Below, piece by piece: positions 33,417 through 41,506 of a stretch of 64,000 nucleotides of DNA; position 1 is the stretch's first letter, and each line of letters begins with the position of its first letter. The DNA is from Kineosporia sp. NBRC 101731 (GTDB lineage Bacteria > Actinomycetota > Actinomycetes > Actinomycetales > Kineosporiaceae), in assembly GCF_030269305.1 (NCBI RefSeq), contig NZ_BSTC01000001.1:385467-449466 (forward strand). The letters run 5' to 3'. The translations under genes were made by a program, and so were the position numbers. The notes beneath the pieces were generated by a model. The model worked only from the letters and a program-made list of their open reading frames with translations. It had not been told where the DNA came from and did no database searches.

Positions 33417-36400
33417 TTACGCCACGTCGTCAGGGACGTGGAACTGGGTCTCGTCGTCCTCGCGCTGCGGGTCGAAACCACCGCCGACCGGACCGGCCGG
33501 CATCAGCGGCCGCCCGTCCTCGTCGTAGTCGTAGTCGTCGTAGTCGTCGGAACCCGGCTGCCAGGAGCTGGCGGTCCGGCGCATCCGCAGGCGCTCGGCG
33601 CCGAGCAGGCCGGTGCCGAGCAGCATCAGCAGCAGGCCCAGGGCCAGGCCCGGGATGAGCAGCACCGGGGTGCCAGTGAAGGCCAGGCCGCCCCCGGTGT
33701 CGTTGCCGCCGCTCCCGCCGGTGCTGCTGCCATCACCGTCACCGGTGTTGTTGCCGCCCCCACCGCCGGAGCCACTGCCACTGCCGTCACCGTCACCGTC
33801 ACCGGTGTCGTTGCCGCCGCCTCCCCCGCCGCCGGTGCCGCCCGCCTCGACGACCGACACCTCGACGGTCTGCTCCGAGGTCTGGCCGAGGTCGTCGATC
33901 ACCGACATCACGAAGGAGTCGTCGCCGAGTTCGTCGGCAGCCGTGTAGACACAGCTCTTACCGCTGTCCGAGATCTTCGTGGAGCCGAGCCCGTCCGGGG
34001 TGGAGCAGGCGGTCACCTCGAGGCCCGAGTAATCCGGGCCGCGCGGTGCGATCGCCTTACTGGCACCGAGCACCACATCGGTCCGGATCGTCACCGTCGC
34101 GGCGAGCACCGGGATGAAGGTGAACGCCTCCACGAAGCTCGTCGAGCCCGCCGAGTTCGTCACGGTCACCGTGGTGGGCCCACCGGCGTGCGGCGGCGTG
34201 GACACCGTCAGCACGTTCGAGGTCGCTGCCTTCCACCGGCTCAGCGCCTGGCCGGCCGACATCGGCCGGTAAGCCCGGGCCCTGGTGTCGTTGTCCCGGG
34301 TCGCGCGCCCCAGGCCGTTCTGCGTGGAAGCCTTCCGGGAAACCTTCTCGGGTCCGACCGAGGGGTCGTCCACGTCAGCACCGAGCGTCAGGTCGGTGCC
34401 CTGCACCCCGTCGAAGGTGACGGTGGTGGAGCTGTCGAACCCGGTCCCGCTGATCGTGACCCGGGTGCCACCGGTCACCGGCCCGACGTTCGGTGTCAGC
34501 CCCTGCACAGTCGGCAACCCGGTGCGCGGCACGTAGGTGAACAGGTAGGAGCTGCTGGTGCCCTGCGGGTTCCGCAGGAGCACGGCGATCCCCCCGGCCG
34601 TGTGGGCCGGTGTCTTCACCGACAGCGTGGTGCTGCTGACGAGTGTGAGGTCCAGGCCCTCGACCCCGTCGAACGTCACCCGGTTCACGTTCTGCATTCC
34701 GAGACCCCGGAACACCACGGTGGTTCCACCGGCGGTCGGGCCGCTGCGCGGCGTCATGCTGTCGACCACCGGCACGCTGTTCGCGGCCACGTAGGTGAAG
34801 TCGGAGGCACTGGCCCCGGTGCTGCTACCCAGCGGTGAGGTCACGATGACGCTGACCGTGCCGGCCGCGTGCTGCGGTGAGGTCGCGAGGATCGTGGTGC
34901 TGTTGATCACCGTGACGTTCGTGGCCGCACTGCCACCGAAGCTGACACCGGTGGTGGTGAGGAGCCCGGTGCCGTAGATCGTCACCTGGGTGCCGCCGTC
35001 GACCGGCCCGACGCTCGGCGTCAGGGCGGTGACCGTCGGCGCCACGTTCACCGGGAGGTAGGTGTACAGGCCGGTGTTGGCGCTCTCGATGTTGCCCGCA
35101 CCGACGACGACCACGTTCACCAGACCGGCCGCGTGCTGCGGCGTGGTCACGGTGATCTGGGTGCCGGCGCCGTTCACGCTGAAGGCTGTACCCGCCGTAC
35201 CGCCGAAGCGGATCCCGGTGGCCCCGGTGAACCCGGTACCGGTGATCGTCACGACCGTGCCGCCGGTGACCGGACCGGAAATCGGTGCGACCCCGGTGAT
35301 GTTGGCGTCGAAGGCAACGTAGGAGTAGTTCAGCGTGACGATGCCACCCGCCGTGGCGATGATGATCGGGACCGTGCCCGTGGTCAGGCCGGCCGGCATG
35401 GTGAAGGTGATCTGGGTGTCACCGGTGACGGTGTAGTTGGTGATGACGTTGGCGCCGACGGTCAGCGCCAGGAGCGAGCTGAACCCGGTACCGGTGATGG
35501 TGACCTGGTTGCCACCCGGGAGGGGGCCGCTGGACGGCACGACCGTGGCCGGGCCGGCCGGGTTCGGCGTGTAGACGAACGTGCCCGCGGTGAGCGAGGT
35601 ACCGCCCGGGCCCGAGAGGGTCACGGTGTAGGCGCCGGCGTCGTTCGACGGGGAGTCGAACTTCAGCGACGAGGCCGTGCTGCTGCCCTTCGGGTTCACC
35701 GTCTTGGTGCCGACCTGGACCGACGTGATCAGGTCGAAGTTGCTGCCGGTCACCGTCACCTCGGTACCGCCGCTCACCGGTCCGGTGATCGGGCTGATGC
35801 CGGTGGTCGTCGGAACCGGGTTGTAGGTGAAGTTGGTGCTCGTACTGGTCACCGACCCGGTCTTGACCGTCACCGCGATCGGGCCGGCCGAACCGGGCGG
35901 GGTGGTGACCCGCAGAACCGTGGGGCTCACGTACTCCGTGGTCAGTGCGGTGGTACCCCAGTAGGCGACGGACGACGAGGTGAAGTTGGTGCCGTTCACC
36001 GTCACCGTCGTGCCACCGGTGGCCGGGCCGTTGTCGGGGGTGAGGTTCCCGATCGTGGGCGTCGCCGCGACGTAGGTGTACGTACTGTCCAGACTGACGA
36101 GGCTCGTCCCACCGGCGGTGGTGACGGTCACCGGCACGACGCCCGGGGCGTCCCCGGGCGGGGTGGTGACCGTGATCGAGGTCAGCGTCGGGGTCCCGAC
36201 CACCGTGGCGTTGTTGGCGCCGAACTTGACCGTGGTGCCGGTCAGGGTCACGAAGAGGCCCTGCACCGTCACGGTGTCGTTCCCGGCGATCGGCCCGCTG
36301 TTCGGGCTGACCGAGGTGATGGCGACGACACCCGGCACCGGGACCACCGGGGCGGGGTCGGCGAAGAGGAAGGTTCCGGCCGGAGTGGTTCCACTCGGGC

Positions 36401-38231
36401 TGATCAGCGTCACCGCCACGGACCCGGCGGCGTGGGCCGGGGTGCTGAAGGTGATGTTCGTGGCCCCGATGGTCGGGCCGGTGACGGCCGCGCCGTCGAC
36501 CCGGACCTCGGTGACGGCGTCCAGCTCGGTGCCGGTGATGGTTACCGCGGTGCCGCCCGCTGTCGTGCCGGTCACCGGGGTCATCGCGGTGACGACCGGG
36601 ACGGCCTGGTAGGTGAAGGTCTGGGGGGCCGAGGTGTCGGAACCGCGCTTGACCGTGACCGGCACGCCGCCGGCCGTCGTCGTCGCGGGCGTGACCGCGG
36701 TCAGCTTCGTGGCGCTGACGTAGGTTGTCGCCACCGCGTTGCCGTCGACGGTGATCTGCGAGTCGGTGGTGAACCCGGTGCCGGTGGCGGTGATCGTCGT
36801 GCCGCCGGTGATCGGCCCGGTGGTCGGGCTGATGCTGCTCAGGCCCAGGGCGTCCTGGTAGGTGTAGGCGGTGGCGGCACTCGCCGCCGACGTCCCCCCG
36901 TTGTTGGCGACCGTGACGAACACGGTGCCCGTTCCGGCCGGTGCGGTGGCCGTGATCGAGGTCGGGCTGTTGACCGTCACGTTGGTGGCGTTCGCGGCAC
37001 CGAACTTCACGGTCGGGGTTCCCACCCCGGCTCCGCTGAAGCCAGTGCCGGTGATGGTCACCGACGTGCCCCCGCCCGGCGAACCGCCCGAGGGAGCCAC
37101 ATTGGTCACCGTCGGGGCGCCGACGTAGGCGAAGGTGTTCGTCCCGGTGCTCGCGCCGCCCGGCGTGGGGGTCGTCACGACCACGTTCGCCGCACCGGCC
37201 GCGTGAGCGGGGGCGGTCGCCGTGATCTGCGTGGTGCTGTCGATCGAGTAGCTGGCGGAGATCCCGTCGAACTCGACCTTGGACGCGCCGCGGAAGTTCG
37301 AGCCGGTGATGACGACGCTGGTGCCGCCGGTGGTCGGCCCGGTGGCCGGGGCGAGCCCACTGACCGTGGGCACGAGGGCGTTGGTGGTGGAGCACTCGGT
37401 GTGGCCGGCGATCACGTCACCGGCGCCGACGGCGTCCAGCAGGCCGCCGTTGCCGCCGAGCTTCAGGTGAAGGGCGTTGGTGACCAGCTTGGTCTTGCCG
37501 CCGGTCGTGGTCCGGATCTGCTCGTTCAGCGTCAGCGTGCCCAGGTTGGCCACGTTGATCACGGTGTTCGCGGCCGGCTGGTCGGGCGTCGCGTTGAGAA
37601 CGCCGGAGAGCTTCAGCCCGGTGACGGTGGAGGTGGCGGTCACTCCGGAGGCGTCACCGGTGCACTGCGACGAGATCAGGTCGGCGGATACTCCCTGGAG
37701 GCCCAGCACGGTGCCCAGACCGAGGCCGTCGACCGCGGAGGTCGCGTGCGCGGTGTCTTTCAGGTCGTCACCATGGGCGGCCACGGTGGCCGTGCCACTG
37801 CTGAGGAGGCCGGGAACCCCGACGCTCGCGGTGGTCGCGGTCGCGGGACCGCCCGGCCAGTCGGCCTTCGGCGTCTGCTCGGTGCCGATCGCGGCGGCCC
37901 CCAGGAGCCGGACGTTGGCGTAGAGGCCGTAGGACGACGCAGCGGTCGAACCGTCGGCGGCCGCCGCGAAATTCTTCGGCCCGATCTTCTTCTTGTGCTT
38001 CGTCGGCTTCCCCTCCGCCGAGTGCGGGGAAGCGGCCGGGGCCGTGGACACGGTCGGGCCGGTCGTCAGGGGTGTTGCCGAAGCCGTGGCTGCGGCCAGG
38101 GGCAGCCCTCCGCCGGCGACGAGGAGACCCGCGACGACCTGCGCCACCCCTCGTCTGTGCCGGAAACGGGCACGGCCAGGTGAAAATGACCCCCCGCCCG
38201 GGTTCGTGCTGGTCCGTGTCAAGACACGCAT
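33417..38231 (-). CDS. Giant cell-wall-anchored surface protein, 12 TIG domains, LAFTG signal
   Basis: 1,604 residues. The N-terminal signal (about 1-52) has a long basic region before the hydrophobic core. Residues about 65-265 look like a choice-of-anchor-type domain (GLYANVRLLGAAAIG...). Twelve IPT/TIG immunoglobulin-like domains follow, each starting with a P.V..L.P..GP..GGT.VTITGTGF pattern. A Gly/Asp/Ser-rich spacer leads to LAFTG at 1516-1520, a membrane segment (1522-1545) and RLRMRR. Unusually, about 50 acidic residues (DDYDDYDYDED...) follow the basic stop. The last TIG domain is split by a basic insertion of about 54 residues. It lies upstream of its sortase and between flhB and flhA, so adhesion or sheath-like functions linked to motility are conceivable. 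Confidence 0.88.
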   Translation of the reverse strand: MRVLTRTSTNPGGGSFSPGRARFRHRRGVAQVVAGLLVAGGGLPLAAATASATPLTTGPTVSTAPAASPHSAEGKPTKHKKKIGPKNFAAAADGSTAASSYGLYANVRLLGAAAIGTEQTPKADWPGGPATATTASVGVPGLLSSGTATVAAHGDDLKDTAHATSAVDGLGLGTVLGLQGVSADLISSQCTGDASGVTATSTVTGLKLSGVLNATPDQPAANTVINVANLGTLTLNEQIRTTTGGKTKLVTNALHLKLGGNGGLLDAVGAGDVIAGHTECSTTNALVPTVSGLAPATGPTTGGTSVVITGSNFRGASKVEFDGISASYSIDSTTQITATAPAHAAGAANVVVTTPTPGGASTGTNTFAYVGAPTVTNVAPSGGSPGGGTSVTITGTGFSGAGVGTPTVKFGAANATNVTVNSPTSITATAPAGTGTVFVTVANNGGTSAASAATAYTYQDALGLSSISPTTGPITGGTTITATGTGFTTDSQITVDGNAVATTYVSATKLTAVTPATTTAGGVPVTVKRGSDTSAPQTFTYQAVPVVTAMTPVTGTTAGGTAVTITGTELDAVTEVRVDGAAVTGPTIGATNITFSTPAHAAGSVAVTLISPSGTTPAGTFLFADPAPVVPVPGVVAITSVSPNSGPIAGNDTVTVQGLFVTLTGTTVKFGANNATVVGTPTLTSITVTTPPGDAPGVVPVTVTTAGGTSLVSLDSTYTYVAATPTIGNLTPDNGPATGGTTVTVNGTNFTSSSVAYWGTTALTTEYVSPTVLRVTTPPGSAGPIAVTVKTGSVTSTSTNFTYNPVPTTTGISPITGPVSGGTEVTVTGSNFDLITSVQVGTKTVNPKGSSTASSLKFDSPSNDAGAYTVTLSGPGGTSLTAGTFVYTPNPAGPATVVPSSGPLPGGNQVTITGTGFSSLLALTVGANVITNYTVTGDTQITFTMPAGLTTGTVPIIIATAGGIVTLNYSYVAFDANITGVAPISGPVTGGTVVTITGTGFTGATGIRFGGTAGTAFSVNGAGTQITVTTPQHAAGLVNVVVVGAGNIESANTGLYTYLPVNVAPTVTALTPSVGPVDGGTQVTIYGTGLLTTTGVSFGGSAATNVTVINSTTILATSPQHAAGTVSVIVTSPLGSSTGASASDFTYVAANSVPVVDSMTPRSGPTAGGTTVVFRGLGMQNVNRVTFDGVEGLDLTLVSSTTLSVKTPAHTAGGIAVLLRNPQGTSSSYLFTYVPRTGLPTVQGLTPNVGPVTGGTRVTISGTGFDSSTTVTFDGVQGTDLTLGADVDDPSVGPEKVSRKASTQNGLGRATRDNDTRARAYRPMSAGQALSRWKAATSNVLTVSTPPHAGGPTTVTVTNSAGSTSFVEAFTFIPVLAATVTIRTDVVLGASKAIAPRGPDYSGLEVTACSTPDGLGSTKISDSGKSCVYTAADELGDDSFVMSVIDDLGQTSEQTVEVSVVEAGGTGGGGGGGNDTGDGDGDGSGSGSGGGGGNNTGDGDGSSTGGSGGNDTGGGLAFTGTPVLLIPGLALGLLLMLLGTGLLGAERLRMRRTASSWQPGSDDYDDYDYDEDGRPLMPAGPVGGGFDPQREDDETQFHVPDDVA

Positions 38232-38300
38232 GGAGGCGCCCCCGCTACCTGATTGCCAGGATCCATTGCGATCCGGTCGATCCGCGACTCTAGGTAGTGG

Positions 38301-38310
38301 TGTAATTACA
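38301..38310. promoter_or_regulatory. Perfect palindrome upstream of the TIG surface protein
   Basis: TGTAATTACA is a perfect ten-base palindrome in an AT-rich patch 70 bases before the surface-protein start. In this GC-rich DNA it stands out as a promoter or operator element. The binding protein is unknown. Confidence 0.3.
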
Positions 38311-38401
38311 GACTTGGGATTCCGTTCGGCGTGTCCTGAAAGATCTCTGGATGACTGACCGAATTTGCTCCTCGGTGACCGATTTTGGCGGGTGGAAGTG
38401 G

Positions 38402-39571
38402 TCAGCGCGCCCGATGTCGGGCTTCGCTGATTTCACGCCGCCGACGGGAGCTGAGCTCTGAACGGCTGGGCAGAACTTCCGGAACCGGCGTGAGAGTAGG
38501 TGGTTTCCGGGTTCCGGCATTGCGCCCCGGCTTGCCCGCCTGCATCACGAAAGCGAGGATCCGGGCGACGGCCATGTAGAGCTCGGCGGGAATCTCCTCG
38601 CCGACCTCACAGACCCGGAAAAGGGCTCTGGCCAATGGCTTGTCCTCCACAATGGGGACGCGGTTCTCCCGGGCGATCTCCCGGATCGCCATCGCCACGG
38701 TGCCGGAACCTTTCGCCACCACCTTGGGGGCGCCCTTGCCCGCCTCGTACCGCAGGGCGATCGACAGGTGTGTCGGGTTCGTCAGAATGACGTTGGCAGT
38801 GGGAACATCGGCCATCATCCGGTTGCGGGCCATGGCCATCTGCTTCTGCCGGATGGCGCCCTTCAGCATCGGGTCGCCCTCCTGCTGCTTGTACTCGTCC
38901 TTGATCTCCTTGGGCGTCATCATGAGTTGCTTCATGACCTCATGGCGCTGATAGCTGTAGTCGGCCAGGGCCAGCACCAGTCCCGCGGCAGCCGCGGCGT
39001 AGACCATCGAACGGATGCCGGCACTGGTGCGCTCCACCGTTGCCAGGAGCGGAAGCGTGCCTGAACCGACGAGTTCCGGGATCAGGTTCTTGCCCGTCAT
39101 GTATACGACGAAGGCGAGCACGGCCACCTTGAGCAGAGCCTTCAGCGCCTCCCAGGCCGCGCGCAGACCGAACATCCGCTTGATGCCCTGCAACGGGTTC
39201 ATCCGGCTGAACTTCGGCTTCATCGCCTTGGACGAGGGGTAGACACCCTGGGCCGCCATGGCGATGGTGCCTGCGAGCATCGAGGCCAGCACCATCGGCG
39301 CCGCACCGATCATCACGGTCATCGGGATGTCGTTCATGACCTGCAAGGCCCGGGGGACGCTCGGATCGTTGACGATGGCAGGTAGTTTCGAGAGCATCAC
39401 GCGCAGGCGCTCATTGGTCAGGTGCACGCTGAGGGGAATCAGCGAGATCGCCACGGCGATCGACGCCCAGGTGCCGAAGTCCTGGGAGCGGGGGAACTGG
39501 CCGTCCTTGCGGGCGTCTTTGATCTTCTTCTGTGTCGGCTTCTCGGTCTTGCCGTCCTTGTCACCGGCCAT
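38402..39571 (-). CDS. flhB: Flagellar export switch protein FlhB
   Basis: 389-residue membrane protein that sets export specificity (rod/hook versus filament). The N-terminus has the EKPTQKKIKDARKDGQFPRS signature, and four membrane segments follow within about 30-215. The cytosolic domain contains the self-cleavage site N265-P-T-H268. The C-terminus after about 350 is a basic Pro/Arg tail, slightly longer than in E. coli. It is the last gene of the fliM-to-flhB operon, nine bases after fliR. Confidence 0.96.
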   Translation of the reverse strand: MAGDKDGKTEKPTQKKIKDARKDGQFPRSQDFGTWASIAVAISLIPLSVHLTNERLRVMLSKLPAIVNDPSVPRALQVMNDIPMTVMIGAAPMVLASMLAGTIAMAAQGVYPSSKAMKPKFSRMNPLQGIKRMFGLRAAWEALKALLKVAVLAFVVYMTGKNLIPELVGSGTLPLLATVERTSAGIRSMVYAAAAAGLVLALADYSYQRHEVMKQLMMTPKEIKDEYKQQEGDPMLKGAIRQKQMAMARNRMMADVPTANVILTNPTHLSIALRYEAGKGAPKVVAKGSGTVAMAIREIARENRVPIVEDKPLARALFRVCEVGEEIPAELYMAVARILAFVMQAGKPGRNAGTRKPPTLTPVPEVLPSRSELSSRRRREISEARHRAR

Positions 39572-39580
39572 GGATCACCC

Positions 39581-40342
39581 TCACCCCCCGACCAGCCGGA
39601 CCATGGTCACCCCGGCGGTGTTGACGAAGCGTTCCAGGGCGCCCGGGATCTGCACCAGGATGAGGCCGATCAGGAAGAGGCTGAGCACGATCTTCAGCGG
39701 GAAGGCCAGGGCGAACGCGTTCAGGGCGGGGGCGGCGCGGGTGAGCAGGCCGAGGGCGATGTCCGCGATCAGCAGGGCGGCCAGGATCGGCGCCGTGATC
39801 TGGACGGCCGAGAGGAACATGGTCGAGAGCATCTTCAGCAGGGCCTCGGAGATCTCACCGAGGTTCATCCGGGCCATCGGTGAGATCTCGAACGTGCGCG
39901 AGAGACCGCGCAGGATCACCAGGTGCCCGTCGGCGCCGAACAACAGGGTGATGGCCATCAGCTGGTGCAGCCGGCCCATCACCGAGCTGTTCACCATCGA
40001 CAGCGGGTCGAGGCTCTGGGAGATGCTGAAACCACCAGCCAGGTCGATGAAGTCACCGATGGCCTGGATCGCGGCCACGGCCATGAGCACGAAGTAGCCC
40101 AGGGCCACGCCGAGCAGCATCTGGAGCAGCATCTGCCCGATCATGGCTCCGGATCCCAGCTCGGGAGCAGTACGGATGGTCCACGTGGACAGCGGGATCG
40201 CCAGGGCGATGGCGGTGGCGGCGCGGACCTGGGAGGGAATGGCCCGGGTGTTGAACGGCGGGGAGGTCATCATGAATCCCACCGTGCGGCCCAGAGCGAG
40301 CAGGAACCCCGACAGGGTCAGCTCGGCGATCGTGAGGTCCAC
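39581..40342 (-). CDS. fliR: Flagellar export gate protein FliR
   Basis: 253-residue protein with six hydrophobic segments and the FliR pattern (MMTSPPFNTRAIPSQVRAATAIALA... and DLAGGFSISQSLDP). It forms part of the FliPQR export gate. The GTG start lies nine bases after fliQ. Length and order are standard. Confidence 0.95.
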   Translation of the reverse strand: MDLTIAELTLSGFLLALGRTVGFMMTSPPFNTRAIPSQVRAATAIALAIPLSTWTIRTAPELGSGAMIGQMLLQMLLGVALGYFVLMAVAAIQAIGDFIDLAGGFSISQSLDPLSMVNSSVMGRLHQLMAITLLFGADGHLVILRGLSRTFEISPMARMNLGEISEALLKMLSTMFLSAVQITAPILAALLIADIALGLLTRAAPALNAFALAFPLKIVLSLFLIGLILVQIPGALERFVNTAGVTMVRLVGG

Positions 40343-40351
40343 GGCAGGCTC

Positions 40352-40621
40352 TCAGCTGCGCAGGAGGGTGGGCACCATGTTGAAGAGCTCCCGGGTGAAA
40401 CCCTCCAGAGTCCTCAGGCACCAGTTGCCGGTGAGCACCAGAACCACCGCGGTGATCACCAGCTTGGGCACGAAAGTCAGTGTTTGTTCCTGAATCTGAG
40501 TGGCCGACTGGACGATCGACAGCAGCAGGCCGATGGCCAGGGTGGCGAACAGCACCGGGCCGGCGACCTTGGTCGCGGTCATCAGTGCGGCCGCCACGAT
40601 CTGGATGATTGAGTCTTCCAT
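40352..40621 (-). CDS. fliQ: Flagellar export gate protein FliQ
   Basis: 89-residue protein with two membrane hairpin segments and the conserved VGLLLSIVQSATQIQEQTLTFVPK-type core. It is the small subunit of the FliPQR gate in the inner membrane. The ATG at 40621 follows ggaggag-like sequence 19 bases after fliP. Standard size. Confidence 0.95.
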   Translation of the reverse strand: MEDSIIQIVAAALMTATKVAGPVLFATLAIGLLLSIVQSATQIQEQTLTFVPKLVITAVVLVLTGNWCLRTLEGFTRELFNMVPTLLRS

Positions 40622-40640
40622 GGGGGACTCCTCGAACGGG

Positions 40641-41504
40641 TTAGCGGTAGCTGCCGATCAACGTGGTCACGATCAGCGACCAGCCGTCGACGAGTACGAA
40701 AAGCAATAATTTGAACGGGAGGGAGACGAGTGCCGGAGGCAGCATCACCATGCCCAGCGACATCAGGATCGCGCTGACCACGATGTCGATGACCAGGAAG
40801 GGTATGAAGATCACGAACCCGATGATGAAGGCGCCGCGCAACTCGCTGAGCACGAAAGCCGGTATCAGGGTGCGGAGGTCGACCTTCTCCCGGGTCACCG
40901 GGTTCGGTAGGTCGGCCGCCCGCGTCATCAGGGCCAGTTCCTCGTCGCGGGTGTGCTTCAGCATGAACTCGCGCAGTGGCTGGCTACCGGCCCGGTAGGC
41001 CTGCGTCACGGTCATGTCGCCCTTGGAGTAGGGCTGGATGGCCTTGTCGTTGATGGCGTCGGCAGTCGGCCCCATGATGAACAGGGACAGGAACAGGGCG
41101 AGCCCGACCAGCACCTGGTTCGGCGGTACCGACGGTGTGCCCAGGGCCTGCCGGGTGAGGGACAGCACGACCACGATCTTGGTGAACGACGTGCACAGCA
41201 GCAGCACCGAGGGGGCCACGCCGATGAGCGTCACCAGCAGGATGATCGAGATCACCTGGCTGCGCTGTCCCGGCACACTCACCGTGACGTCACTGCCGTC
41301 GGTGGCCGTGGGATTGTCCGGGTCGGCCGGGTTGTTCGGCTCCACCGGGGCCGAGACGGGGGCGGAGGTCTGGGAAGGCACCGCTGCCTGCGCGGCTGGA
41401 CCCGGACCCGCGATCTGGAGGAGGCAGATCGCCAGGCCGAACAGCAGCCCGGCGACCAGCCGGCGACCAGCTCGCAGGCCCTTCCGGGGGGAATGGCCGG
41501 TCAT
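40641..41504 (-). CDS. fliP: Flagellar export gate protein FliP
   Basis: 287-residue FliP with a cleavable signal peptide (about 1-42, ending AQAA), which FliP characteristically has. A short Pro/Asp-rich spacer precedes the conserved membrane core (LLLCTSFTKIVVVLSLTRQALGTPSVPPNQVLVGLALFLS, then IPAFVLSELRGAFIIGF). The ATG at 41504 is preferred over the GTG at 41510 because of the spacing to ggcgggg. The fliO stop lies within six bases, so the genes are coupled. Confidence 0.95.
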   Translation of the reverse strand: MTGHSPRKGLRAGRRLVAGLLFGLAICLLQIAGPGPAAQAAVPSQTSAPVSAPVEPNNPADPDNPTATDGSDVTVSVPGQRSQVISIILLVTLIGVAPSVLLLCTSFTKIVVVLSLTRQALGTPSVPPNQVLVGLALFLSLFIMGPTADAINDKAIQPYSKGDMTVTQAYRAGSQPLREFMLKHTRDEELALMTRAADLPNPVTREKVDLRTLIPAFVLSELRGAFIIGFVIFIPFLVIDIVVSAILMSLGMVMLPPALVSLPFKLLLFVLVDGWSLIVTTLIGSYR

Positions 41505-41506
41505 GG

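Noticed and set aside
35133-38183. Plus-strand open frame of about 1,000 codons opposite the TIG surface protein
   Set aside because: Composition is almost only Arg, Gly, Asp and Val without repeats of a known fold. The minus strand encodes twelve clear TIG domains and a sorting signal.
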